A DNA stretch of 53,299 nt from Saprospiraceae bacterium (GTDB lineage: Bacteria > Bacteroidota > Bacteroidia > Chitinophagales > Saprospiraceae): contig JAHDCZ010000009.1 of the NCBI GenBank assembly GCA_020629615.1, forward strand, positions 1 to 53,299, given 5' to 3'. Position numbers and translations under genes: made by a program. The notes beneath the pieces are model-generated. The model was not told the origin of the DNA. It ran no database searches and saw only the letters and a list, made by a program, of their open reading frames with translations. Positions 36,084 to 47,200 of the stretch are shown in pieces; positions within the stretch are counted from its first letter, which is position 1, and every line of letters starts with the position of its first letter.

Positions 36084-38027
36084 ATGAGTACGAGTCCCGG
36101 AAATAGAGGTAACGATCCCAAAGGTCCAAAGCGAGTTAATATAAATTCGTATTGGATATATGGAATTATTATTCTTGTCATTTTGGCCATTAATATGTCT
36201 GTTTACTTAACTAATAAGACGCAGACGATCACAATGGGAAAATTTGAGGAAATGGCAAAAGCAGGAGACATTGATAGTGTCTCTGTAATCAACAAACGTG
36301 TGGCAAATGTTTTTATCAAAAAAGAAAGTCTCAACAAAGAGAAGTTTAAAAACATTCAACAAAACACACTCAACAGCAATCAACCACATTATTCTTTTGA
36401 ATTAGGAGACGTAAAATCTTTTGATGATTCAGTCAAAGAACTTCGAAAGCAAGGTATAAATATCGACCCAACGTATCATAGTCCTCCAGACTATTGGGGA
36501 CCTATTTTGGGATGGGTACTTCCCTTTCTTTTACTTATTGGAATTTGGATTTTTATCATGCGCCGAGTTAGTGGGGGTGCCGGAGGACCAGGTGGTCAAA
36601 TTTTTAATATTGGCAAATCCAAAGCGACATTATTTGACAATTCAAACTCCAAAGTAAATGTAACCTTTCAAGATGTGGCTGGTTTAGACGAAGCTAAGGA
36701 AGAAGTGATGGAAGTAGTTGACTTCCTCAAAACGCCCAAAAAATATACCGCTTTGGGTGGTAAGATTCCGAAAGGGGTTCTTTTAGTAGGCCCTCCAGGA
36801 ACAGGTAAAACATTGTTGGCAAAGGCGGTGGCTGGAGAAGCCAATGTTCCATTCTTTTCTATCTCTGGATCTGATTTTGTTGAAATGTTTGTAGGTGTTG
36901 GAGCATCTAGAGTGAGGGATTTGTTTAAACAAGCAAGAGAGAAAGCTCCTTGTATTGTATTTATTGATGAAATTGACGCAATAGGTAGAGCAAGAGGAAA
37001 AGGAGCAATGCAAGGTGGTAATGATGAGAGAGAAAACACGTTGAATCAATTATTGGTTGAAATGGATGGTTTCAGTACTGACAAAGGAGTCATACTAATG
37101 GCTGCAACCAATAGACCGGATATTTTGGATGGTGCCTTGATGAGACCAGGGCGATTTGATCGTCAAATTGGAATTGACAGACCAGATCTCAAAGGAAGAG
37201 AAGCCATTTTTAAAGTTCATTTGAAGAACATTAAAATAGGAGAAGAAATAAAGCCTTCTGTTTTAGCTGAAATGACTCCTGGATTTGCTGGGGCAGAAAT
37301 TGCCAATGTTTGTAATGAAGCAGCACTAGTTGCGGCTCGTAGAAACAAGAAAGCCGTCGATATGGATGACTTCAATCATGCCTTGGACCGTGTCATTGGA
37401 GGATTGGAAAAAAAGAACAAACTTATTTCACCTAAGGAGAAAAAAATAATTGCTTTTCACGAAGCCGGTCATGCTATTTGTGGTTGGTATTTAGAACATG
37501 CCTCTCCTTTGGTTAAAGTAACTATTGTTCCAAGAGGAATCGGCACGTTGGGTTATGCACAGTATTTACCCAAAGAAGAATATATCATTCGGACAGAACA
37601 ACTGAAAGACCGAATGTGTATGACTTTGGGAGGACGTGCGGCAGAAAGCATTGTTTTTGATAAAATATCCACTGGAGCACAGAATGATTTAGATCAAGTC
37701 ACCAAAATGGCATATGGAATGATCTCTGTATACGGTATGAATGATAAAGTAGGAAATGTGTCATTCCACGCTATGTCTCAGGAATCTTATAATAAACCAT
37801 ATTCTGATGAAACGGCTAAATTGATTGATGATGAGGTTCGGACGTTAATTGAATCTCAATATGAGCGTGCTAAAAAATTACTACAAGAAAAAAGAAGTGA
37901 GTTAAATGTTTTGGCAGAGGCTTTGCTAGAAAAAGAGGTGATTCTAAAATCAGATCTGGAGAAGCTTATCGGCGAACGACCTTTTGGGGAAGGCAATATA
38001 GTTGAGCATCCTGTTCACAGTGCTTAG
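36084..38027 (+). CDS. ftsH: ATP-dependent zinc metalloprotease FtsH
   Basis: FtsH is the membrane AAA+ protease that removes damaged or regulated membrane and cytoplasmic proteins. Two membrane helices (about 23-43 and 138-160) flank a periplasmic domain. The AAA module has Walker A GPPGTGKT at about 236-243, Walker [13 protein letters not shown], and the second region of homology [16 protein letters not shown]. The zinc protease site HEAGH is near residue 459, with the third ligand Asp in the region after [13 protein letters not shown]. Length 647 is normal. It follows rsfS, and a strong terminator lies 28 bp after the stop. Confidence 0.98.
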   Translation: MSTSPGNRGNDPKGPKRVNINSYWIYGIIILVILAINMSVYLTNKTQTITMGKFEEMAKAGDIDSVSVINKRVANVFIKKESLNKEKFKNIQQNTLNSNQPHYSFELGDVKSFDDSVKELRKQGINIDPTYHSPPDYWGPILGWVLPFLLLIGIWIFIMRRVSGGAGGPGGQIFNIGKSKATLFDNSNSKVNVTFQDVAGLDEAKEEVMEVVDFLKTPKKYTALGGKIPKGVLLVGPPGTGKTLLAKAVAGEANVPFFSISGSDFVEMFVGVGASRVRDLFKQAREKAPCIVFIDEIDAIGRARGKGAMQGGNDERENTLNQLLVEMDGFSTDKGVILMAATNRPDILDGALMRPGRFDRQIGIDRPDLKGREAIFKVHLKNIKIGEEIKPSVLAEMTPGFAGAEIANVCNEAALVAARRNKKAVDMDDFNHALDRVIGGLEKKNKLISPKEKKIIAFHEAGHAICGWYLEHASPLVKVTIVPRGIGTLGYAQYLPKEEYIIRTEQLKDRMCMTLGGRAAESIVFDKISTGAQNDLDQVTKMAYGMISVYGMNDKVGNVSFHAMSQESYNKPYSDETAKLIDDEVRTLIESQYERAKKLLQEKRSELNVLAEALLEKEVILKSDLEKLIGERPFGEGNIVEHPVHSA

Positions 38028-38054
38028 AAAACAACTAATTCAAAAAAAGAACTG

Positions 38055-38092
38055 AAAAAGAGGCTGCCTTCTTGAGACAGCCTCTTTTTTTT
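38055..38092. terminator. Bidirectional terminator between ftsH and the response regulator
   Basis: A perfect 12-bp stem, AAAAAGAGGCTG (38055-38066) and CAGCCTCTTTTT (38078-38089), with an 11-nt loop and T/A tails on both sides. It sits between two convergent genes. Confidence 0.93.
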
Positions 38093-38111
38093 AATTAAGT
38101 TTTATACTTTT

Positions 38112-38825
38112 TTATACTTCAGTACTTCGATCAATCAATCGAAAACCATTTCCGTGGATATTGACTATTTCTAAATTTTCATCTTTACTCAGGTACTTTC
38201 TCAACTTGGTCACAAACACATCCATACTTCTTGCTGTGAAATAATTATCTTCTCCCCAAATTTTCGTCAATGCCTCCGATCTTAATAAAACATCATTTTT
38301 GTAAATACAGAACATTCTCAACAAATGTGCTTCTTTTGGTGACAGCTTATCACTGTCAGTTTCTTTTCCATTGGTATAAGTCAGAATACGCAAAGGATAA
38401 TTGAAGTGATATTTGCCTAAATTAAACTCCTTGATGTCATCCTTAGGATCTGGTTTGGCTTCACTTCTTTTTAAAATGGCTTGTACTCTGTACAATAATT
38501 CTTCTGAATTAAATGGTTTGGAGATATAATCATCCGCACCGATTTTAAATCCTTCTAAAACATCTTCTTTTAATGTTTTGGCCGTGAGGAAAATGATTGG
38601 AATATCCTTGTTGTTTTCACGCACTTCACGTGCAAGGGTAAAACCATCCTTTTTGGGCATCATTACATCAAAGATGCATAAATTAAACTCACCCTTAGTA
38701 TAGGCTTCGAGACCTGCTACACCGTCGGTAGCCAAGGTCACATCAAAATCATGCATTTCTAAATATGAACGCAAAACATCTCCAAAATTCTGATCGTCTT
38801 CAACTAATAAGATCTTATTGGACAT
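38112..38825 (-). CDS. OmpR-family response regulator, RprY-like
   Basis: A 237-residue response regulator: a receiver domain (1-122) with acidic pocket ED at 10-11, phosphoacceptor D53 (CIFDVMMPKKDGF), and FLTAKTLKEDVLEGFKIGAD; then an OmpR-type winged helix at about 135-232 (SPKEAHLLRMF, YFTARSMDVFVTKLRKYL). The wording of the receiver closely follows RprY of Bacteroides as I remember it. It is 61 bp after the histidine kinase gene and should be its partner. Confidence 0.93.
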   Translation of the reverse strand: MSNKILLVEDDQNFGDVLRSYLEMHDFDVTLATDGVAGLEAYTKGEFNLCIFDVMMPKKDGFTLAREVRENNKDIPIIFLTAKTLKEDVLEGFKIGADDYISKPFNSEELLYRVQAILKRSEAKPDPKDDIKEFNLGKYHFNYPLRILTYTNGKETDSDKLSPKEAHLLRMFCIYKNDVLLRSEALTKIWGEDNYFTARSMDVFVTKLRKYLSKDENLEIVNIHGNGFRLIDRSTEV

Positions 38826-38886
38826 AAAGTTGTGTTTAAATGTTAAAATTCTTTCTATTAAGATTACAAAAAACGCTTGAAGTCAC

Positions 38887-40329
38887 TTATTTCATTGGAA
38901 AATATAAAATAAAGCTACTTCCTTTACCAAATTCACTTTTGACATCAATCGTGCCTTCATGAGCGTCCATAATTGCTTTTACATAACTTAAGCCCAGTCC
39001 AAATCCTTTGACATCATGTAAATTTCCAGTAGTAACGCGATAAAACTTGTCAAAAATATGTTTCAGTGCTTCTTTTGTCATTCCTATTCCTTTATCAGAA
39101 ACGACAAGTTCAAGCTGATTGTTAAGGTTTCTGGTAGATATTTCAATTTCTGGAGTTTCTTTGGAGTACTTATTTGCATTATCCATCAGATTGTGAATGA
39201 TGTTTGAAAGATGCGTCATATCTCCTTCTAAAATTGATTGCTCTGCTTTTAAATTCATTCTTATCGTACCACTCCGTTTTTGGATGGTCAGATTCATGTT
39301 ATTGACAGCCTGTTGGATTAGTGCATGAATATCTACTGAAGTAAGTTTTAATTGAAAATCTTGCTTATCAATTAATGCCATTTGTAAAACTCTTTCGACT
39401 TGATTGAGCATTCGTTTGTTCTCTTGCTTTATGATGCCGGCAAAGCGTTTAATTTTTTCTTCACTATCAATAATTTTAGGACTCGTGATGGAGTCCGCCG
39501 CAAGCGATATTGTTGCTATAGGAGTTTTAAACTCGTGCGTCATATTATTAATGAAATCGGTTTTCATTAATGAAATTTTCTTCTGCTTAAAGATAATGTA
39601 AACAACATAGGCAAAACAAAAAACAATTAATCCAGTGAAGATGATTGAGCTAATTAAATAAGGTAAAACCGATGACCACAACATACTCGTTTTATTTGGA
39701 AAGTCCAGTTTAAGATAACCTGGCGTATCGATTTCATTGTTGAACAGATTAATTATATATTCCGATTTAGAACCACCCAGACTCAACTCAACAGAAGATG
39801 CTTCTCTATTTGGATTTATTTGAGCCACATAATGACCGTTGATAATGAAGAAACTCTTTTCTTCATTGGAATATACTCCGTAATTATAGTTTACTTTAAC
39901 ACCTTGATCAAATAATTCTTGACGTAAAAAAGTATCTAATTCTTCTTTATTAATATTGACCAATCCGGATGAAGGATTAAAAAAGAGCGCGAGGTCCTTA
40001 CTTTGCCAATTTAATTTTTGTGCCTCCCATTTATCTTTGACTGACATTTCAGGACTTAGTATGTCTATTTTATTCAGAAGATTTCCATCTTTGGAAGAGC
40101 CACTAAAGTATCCGCTTGTAATTGGATCATAGGTTTGGGCATTTTCCATTATCCGATCCCGTACTCGATTCAGAGCTCGATTAACTTTGTCATCAAAGTT
40201 TTTCTCGTCCAAATTAACGGACCATTTTATCCAAAAAAATTGCAAGAAGGCGATTCCTATCAGGGCACTTCCCATAATAATAATGATGACCCAAATCGAT
40301 TTTTTACTCATAATTGCCCGGAATCTCAT
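38887..40329 (-). CDS. Sensor histidine kinase, RprX-like
   Basis: A 480-residue sensor kinase with a membrane helix at about 12-32, a periplasmic sensor of about 190 residues without a domain I recognise, a second helix at about 225-248, the phosphorylated His in NNMTHEFKTPIATI (near 263), and an ATPase domain (NLMDNANKYSKETP, VSDKGIGMTKEAL, VKGFGLGLSYVKAI). Start Met1 or Met7. Together with the regulator next to it, it forms an RprXY-like two-component system. It is divergent from the PDZ protein gene, whose upstream region holds repeated TCATT/AATGA half-sites. Confidence 0.93.
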   Translation of the reverse strand: MRFRAIMSKKSIWVIIIIMGSALIGIAFLQFFWIKWSVNLDEKNFDDKVNRALNRVRDRIMENAQTYDPITSGYFSGSSKDGNLLNKIDILSPEMSVKDKWEAQKLNWQSKDLALFFNPSSGLVNINKEELDTFLRQELFDQGVKVNYNYGVYSNEEKSFFIINGHYVAQINPNREASSVELSLGGSKSEYIINLFNNEIDTPGYLKLDFPNKTSMLWSSVLPYLISSIIFTGLIVFCFAYVVYIIFKQKKISLMKTDFINNMTHEFKTPIATISLAADSITSPKIIDSEEKIKRFAGIIKQENKRMLNQVERVLQMALIDKQDFQLKLTSVDIHALIQQAVNNMNLTIQKRSGTIRMNLKAEQSILEGDMTHLSNIIHNLMDNANKYSKETPEIEISTRNLNNQLELVVSDKGIGMTKEALKHIFDKFYRVTTGNLHDVKGFGLGLSYVKAIMDAHEGTIDVKSEFGKGSSFILYFPMK

Positions 40330-40434
40330 ACAAACATAGGCGATAAAAATTCTTCTTGGTGGAATTTAACGCCTTTTTAACCATCATTCATTGACAAAAT
40401 AAGAATGAACTCTTATAATTTAGTGCAGTTGATA

Positions 40435-40448
40435 AAATGATTTCATTT
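40435..40448. promoter_or_regulatory. Palindromic site in the divergent region between kinase and PDZ genes
   Basis: AAATGATTTCATTT is a 6-bp inverted repeat (AAATGA/TCATTT) with a 2-bp centre, 20 bp before the PDZ gene. Further TCATT/AATGA copies lie at 40383-40410 (ATCATTCATTG and GAATGAAC). Repeated half-sites in a divergent promoter suggest a DNA-binding regulator; the neighbouring response regulator is the obvious candidate. Confidence 0.3.
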
Positions 40449-40467
40449 AATCTATAAAGCAAATAGC

Positions 40468-41229
40468 ATGAAAAAATCTGGAATTACAATACTGATCGCT
40501 TTTTTTACGGCTTGGACAATTACTTCATTCGCGCAAAGCGAACAAAAAAAAATAGAAAGAGAAGTAATAATCATCAAAGAAAAAATTGATGCTAATGGAA
40601 AGAAAACTATTAAAAAATTAGTGAAGCGAGGCTTTGATATTACAGACGAGGATATTGATGTTATGATGCAAGAATTGGATAATGAATTGGATTATAACAT
40701 TGATTCTACAACAACAATTTCTAATAAAGAGATAAGAATAGAAATAGAATCTGATGAAGATCTCTCAGATGAAGAAATAGAAAAAATATTGAAAGAACAT
40801 AAGGCCAATGATCATTTTGAAAACACCGATGACATTGAAATCTCCATCCGTAAATCAAGCGCTGATGGCGAAGAAATCATTGAAAAAATTATTGAACAAT
40901 CAAGTGTTTCGAAAGATGATAAACCTCGTTTGGGCATTTTAATAGAGTCAATCGAAAACGAAAGAGGTGTTACGATACAAGAGGTCTTACCCGATAGTCC
41001 AGCAGAAAAAGCAGGCCTACAGAAAAATGATATCATCCAAGAATTAAATCATCAAAAGATAACTTCAGTCGATGAATTGATGATGATTTTAAAGAATCAA
41101 AAAGAAAAATCTTTACCCATAAAATATCTTCGTGGAAAAGAAAGTACACAAACCATTGTTGAGTTAATTCCCTTCAAGGCTGATCGGATAGAAAAGAAAA
41201 TTATTAAAAAACGAATCGATAAGAAATAA
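40468..41229 (+). CDS. Exported PDZ-domain protein
   Basis: A 253-residue protein with a signal peptide (1-22, SFAQ), a charged helical middle rich in Glu/Asp/Lys (about 25-145) and one PDZ domain at about 150-237 (PRLGILIESI, VLPDSPAEKAGLQKNDIIQELN, SLPIKYLRG). There is no protease domain, so it is not DegP-like; it may be a periplasmic adaptor or an envelope stress sensor. An A9 run near codon 25 (CAA AAA AAA ATA) was noticed. It is divergent from the two-component genes and may be in their regulon, which is inference. Confidence 0.8.
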   Translation: MKKSGITILIAFFTAWTITSFAQSEQKKIEREVIIIKEKIDANGKKTIKKLVKRGFDITDEDIDVMMQELDNELDYNIDSTTTISNKEIRIEIESDEDLSDEEIEKILKEHKANDHFENTDDIEISIRKSSADGEEIIEKIIEQSSVSKDDKPRLGILIESIENERGVTIQEVLPDSPAEKAGLQKNDIIQELNHQKITSVDELMMILKNQKEKSLPIKYLRGKESTQTIVELIPFKADRIEKKIIKKRIDKK

Positions 41230-41256
41230 AAAAGGTGGATGCCAATCACCCACCTT
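41224..41256 (-). terminator. Terminator after sprA
   Basis: AAGGTGG (41232-41238) and CCACCTT (41250-41256) form a 7-bp stem, with two more pairs inside. On the minus strand an uninterrupted T-rich tail follows (41224-41231). It may also stop the PDZ gene on the other strand, where the tail is weaker. Confidence 0.8.
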
Positions 41257-41262
41257 GATATT

Positions 41263-44200
41263 TTAATTTAAGTTGAAAGACACTGTCAATCCACCTTGAT
41301 AAGTTGTTATCGGATAAGCCGTAGTGATGTACGGTTTTTGATTTGAATAATCGAAGAAAAGTCGAAGCGTCAAGTCTTCATTCACCGAATAATCAATCGC
41401 TGGACTTAATCTAAATGTCTTTAATCCACGCTCAGGTTGCGCACTTGTTCCTCTTTCCAAACGATGAATATAGCTCACTTCATCATTAAATGACATTCCA
41501 AAACTAATGGTCAAATCTCTACCTCTAGAAGAATTAACCCCTCGAGAACTACGTCGGTTGTTTCTACCACTATTGTCATCTTCATCGGCTTCCTCTTCTT
41601 GATCCTTTCTAGATTTTCGTTTTCTATTCTTTCCATTATCTCTCGTCAAGAAACTTATATTCACTCCCTTCATCAAGTAACCAAAATTGAAAGTGAACTC
41701 CTCATTCAGAGACTCTTGCAAAATGTTTGTAGCCAAGGATAAATTTAGATTTCTAGATTTTCTCCATTCAAAATCAATCTCCATATCATTCTTGGTCTTC
41801 AAAGAAATCCCGATGATCGGAGCAAACTGTTCGTTGATTTGAATCTCTGGGATTTCAATTCGAGAATAGTAATTTCCATTGATCTTTGTTTCTGAATAAG
41901 GATTTTCAGCATCATATTCTTGATCAGAAAAATAACTATTGACACGCAAAGTGTTTTTATAACTATGCGAAACGTTGAAACTAGAAAAGATCTCTTTGAA
42001 CACTGGCAATTTATTCAGTCCCCTGTATGTCAATGTCCAATTTGGTCTTGGAATATAAGATCGATTACTAATATCAGCATTCAAATCAAGTGAAACTTCA
42101 TTAATGGTTTTTCCTGAATAAGCAGCAATGAAAGAAGGTACAATTACCTCAGAATTAAGCCGTCCATATCCCACCGCAAATTGTGTTGAGTCTACAATTC
42201 CGGCTGGGGATTCATTAACTTCCTGTAATCTCAAACTGGTGTTTCTTCGATTTTGATCGAATGTTTGGAATAAGTCATCGATATCTGTTCCAAACAAAGT
42301 ATTAGCAGTAAAGTAACTCACCTCGTAGGATCCGATATCCATCGCCGCCAATTGCTGGAATTCTTGTACACCTGTATTAGGATTGGTTATATTCTTAAAG
42401 TCCTCAGTGTGATCATTACGATAGGTCTTTTTAAATTCTACATCGATACTAAAGTCTCTAAATGGTTCAATATCCAATCGAGCCTCATAGGATTGATTAG
42501 AAGATTGAGCCACCTGCTGATTGAGCAAAGGATCATCAGTAATCCATCCCTTACCAGCACTTTGGAATAACCAGTTATTACTATTATTTCGGTCAATATT
42601 AGGCTGGATACCTCCTACAAAATCCCATCCAGGAGATGAAAAGCCATCAGACATTCCAAAATTTTCTGGTGTTCCTGTAAAGCCAGGAATAACCGTATAC
42701 AAGTCCTCACGATAAGTCAACTTCACCTTTCTAAGCATCATCAATGGACGAATCAAGATTCGTTCGGCAAGAGAAGGTCCTTTGCTTTCATTCTTCTTTT
42801 TCCTTTCTTTGTCTTTTTCTTTATCAGTTGAAGACAAGGAACTGGAATCTTTTTTACCTGATCTTGATCGCTTTCTTTTTCTACTCTTCTTTCCAGTGTC
42901 AATGGATTTTAGATATCCCCATTTGTTGTATAACTTATCAAAATTAAATGTAGAATTTAAAGATCGACCTTGACCATTTTGAATTACATTTCCTAAGTTC
43001 TCTACACTTAAGGCCGCTGCACTCCAAGCGTAATCCGCATTGTATTGTGCCTTCATCGTGACCCAATCCATCAAAGGAAAATTCTTTAATGGAACATTAT
43101 AGGTTACAGATAAGCTATGGTTGTAATCTTTGTTTCTACCGTAACGATACAAATTGTTTCTCCAGTAATCCGTAATTCTTTGATCTCGCTCTTGATCAGA
43201 TAAGGTAAGTAATTCGGGCTGAACAATTCCTCTTTCATCTTTATACTCAGTGAGCGAACCAAAACCTGTCTTTCTAATCTCATCGATGATCGACATATTA
43301 TTTGCTTCAAAAGAGAGTTTCAAAGCTTTGGTTAAATCCCATTGCAGATTATATCTTCTTTCCCAATTAAATCGTTGATCCCTAAAGTTCAATACAGGTT
43401 GAACAGGCAATCTAAATTCTCTTTCATTTTGTAATCTTCGCAATTGATTACTAAAACTGAAGGAGTTTGGCAACAAATTAAAATTGATCTCTTTGATAAA
43501 CTTCAAGTACTTACTTTTCACAAGTTTACTGAAGGGTTTGATATAATTTGCTTTACGCGAATAGTTATAATCCAATCCGAGCTTTTGGTCTCTTGTTCGA
43601 TCTTTACTTAAAATCGGATCGCGATGATTAGTTTCAGTAAAAGCGTAGGATGCGCTGAAATTGGATATACTCCAAGGTTTGGGTTTGGAAGATTTTGAAT
43701 TTCCCCCGCCACCACGTTTATTATTAGAGACATTTTCTTTTTTGACATTCGTAAAATTGAAGGTCTTAATTGTAGTGACATCATCTGCCCTTTCTCTTAT
43801 TTCATCTGGATTAGTAGAAGCTTCAGCTACCTCATCTACGGTCAAATCCAATTCGTATGGATCAAACTGAGGTTTTATAATATTTGCGGAATATTGAGCA
43901 TAAAATGGAATTCTCAATCCCCAATTATCAGGGAAAAATTTACCCAATTCTAGATTCGTGGCCACATCATAATTAATGATATCTTCTTTCTGTCTTTGAT
44001 CTAATTTTTGATCCAGCGATCCAAATCCAACACTACTGTATCCAGCGGAGGCAGTCAAGTCTCCTAGATCCGCCATTTGAACCTCCAGGTTGGCTAATCC
44101 GGCCCAGCCTCCTCGCTCATCTAATCCCAAAACTCTTAATTCGTTAATCCAAACCTCACCACAAAGTGGTTTTGGGTTGACTTCTACACCATTGTTGTTT

Positions 44201-47200
44201 CGAACCCCTATTTGAATACCTTTGACGTATCCTAAACTAGGGTTTCCAATTATACTTATTTCAGCATCCCTTTCGTGATCCCCAGTCCGATCCACCACCT
44301 TTGAATACTTTGTTGCTGTTGAACCATTTAGATTTCTTTCCTTTTTAAGTTCTGTGAAATCTCTGAGATCAATATCAAACATGTTATTGTCTCTCCAAAT
44401 ATTGGGTTCATTCTGAGCTGAGTCTAACTTGGATAATTCTAATGGAATTTCATATTCATAATAATTGAACTGAAAATCTTTTCCAATTTTAATGAACATT
44501 GAAAGGTCTTCGTCATTCATTTTATTCACCGCATCGATCGCATCCTCGGCATGGACAAACATTTGAAGTCGTTTATACACCCTCATGTCCAAATCGGTCA
44601 ATTTGAAAATAGAAACCTCACATTCATTCGGAAGGTTACAGAAATTCATCTGCAATGATTTCTCATCTTGCAATACGGGCGAATATGTACTAAAAGATCG
44701 CTCTTGAACAATACCTTCTGGCAGCATATAATTAAAGGGTTCTTTGGCAGAGTTTTCTTGTACTCCAACATCACCTATAGCCAATTCTATTACATCAGTA
44801 TCAATAATATCAGAACACAATGGTCTTGATCGTCTCCATTGATTTCTGACAAATTCCAATTCGGCAAATCTGAAAGTTTTCCGCGTTTCAAATTTTTCTA
44901 CAATCATTCTGATAAACTGTATGGATCGTAATCCATCAATCTGTCCTATTGTATCCGTTGGGTTACTGATTGGAATTTGAAATCGATACCATGCCTCAAC
45001 ATCTCCAGTTTCCGGATTACTGACCGTATCTCGTTGTGTGATGTACGGAGAGGCATTCATATCGAGTTCTCCAAAGCCATTATTCACAATGTCAATACTA
45101 TACTCATAATAACCTTCTCCTTGATCTAATGAACGATTGCCATTCATATCTTCAGAATCAGGAATATAATTTGCTCGAAGAATTTGATTATCATCTCGTG
45201 CAGGAGCATTTCCTTCTGGTCCATTTTGTCGTCGATATCGTTTTAACAAATTGGTTTCTCCTTCGTAAACGTTTTCATCACCAAAGTACACAAAATCATC
45301 GCCTGAAGGATCTGCTGTTATTACACTTACAGGAACATTTCCATCCGTGGTCATATCAGTGATATAATCAGTAAATTTTAGATTTTCTTTCGTATTGTCT
45401 AAACCATCAAAACCAACATCTTGGATCGCTCGACTCTCATTATCTTGTTCAAATCCATTGTTAATGGGTATATCATTAGGAACTTCTCCCCAAATCGTAT
45501 TTGAGATTGGCACCAAACTTTGAGGATCTGTTGGTATGGTGTTTTCAAAAAATTGAAGATTATCTCGGAGTATATCTTCTGAGACATTTCCTAAATGGAA
45601 TGATAATTTACCACTTTCACTGATACCATGAGCGGGACCTTCTCGATGTTCAATAAATGGATTTAGCATCCAAAATTCAATATATTCTATATTGGTCGCT
45701 TGAAAATCATTATTATTCAAGCTTTTCATAATTCCAGCCCATCGTGTATCAGGTTCATTTAAAGCGATCCGCTGATTATCAGGATCCCATTCTGCTCCAG
45801 CAGAATAGACCGTTCCATTGGGCGGATCAAAGTTATAAGGGCCTCTTTCACTAGGATAATAACTTAAATCAAAGGTCTGCAAATCAGGAATTTGATCTAA
45901 GGCCAAGTTTCGATCAAACAATTCATTTTGTGTCACTCTTCTGGTGTAAGAATCCTTTGCATCCTCAGTTCCAATAAAATTTCTTTCAATACGATACCAA
46001 TTTAATCTTGCTCGATTAGCACCGTAAGCTAAGTTTATGTTAGGGTCGCTGGCCTCTGGACGAGTAATCGGTGTACTTGCAAGTTTCCACGTGTTTTCTT
46101 GAATCCCAATAGGAATGGCACTGCCTGCCCCTTCGAAGTCATCAATATTTACAACTCCTTCATCTTCACCATTTGCATTGATTTGACCTGAGTGGCCAGG
46201 TTTTATGACCGCGACTTCTCCTGAAAAACTAATATTAGACTTTTCTTTTGTACTGTAAAACGGTAGTTTATCCACCATTTTGGTCACCCATGGAGCTTCG
46301 TTGCTATAATTCAAATCCAATCCAAAAATTCTATTGAATATTGGATCGTCTCCTACATTTACTTTTTGTGTGAATGGTCGTTCAGATAATCTCAAGTAGG
46401 TCGCACCGATATTTAAATTTTTACTCACTTCATAATCGGCTCTTAAACCAAGCATTGTTTTTTGCTGTAAGCTGAATACCGAATTGTCTTCAAAAGAAAC
46501 TCTAATTGGTGTCCCAGAAACCAGGTAAGCATCATTGATAATACGAATTCTCCCGATGCCATAATCAATTTCGTAATCCACTCCCTCGGTTAAAACATCA
46601 CCTCCTGCTCTGACGGTTACCGATCCTTCTGGAATGTTAAAAGCACCCAAAGAAATCTCACTAGAAACACTCGATTTATACCTACCTTTCATGACAAATC
46701 GATTCTTTTCTAAATATTCCCTAGACGCAAAGACCGACTGATCGTAAAGTTCTTGAAAAGAATAGTTCTCATTTCCGACCAACTCCGTCAATGAACTACC
46801 AAAGGGTTCTAAAACAGGAAAAATGATACTTCCGCTCCTAGGAATAATGGTCAATCCAGGCACAAAATCAAAAATTCCATCAGGCTGAGGATCCAATACT
46901 GAATTTAATCGATCCAAATTAAACACATTAAGTAATGGCAACTCTGTTAAAGCTGGTTCTGGAATAAATCTTTTTAAAGAACCATCAGTATTGTCTTCAA
47001 AAAAGATATCAAACTGAAAATCTTCTTGACCAACCTGAGCTGTACCAAGAGGATATACATTTTTCATCATCAAATCCCAAGTTGGTTGATCCACACTTTG
47101 GTTGGAACTCTTCAACATCTTGGTATAGATTACATTCGCAGGTCTTACCACTTCCATCGTATCTTGTCCGTTGACTTCGGTTCCTATACTACTCGTTCCA

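Noticed and set aside
40543-40551. A9 run near the start of the PDZ protein gene
   Set aside because: Lys-Lys codons in AT-rich DNA explain it, and there is no structural boundary or known paralogue with slippage; kept only as a caution for the dnaX claim.
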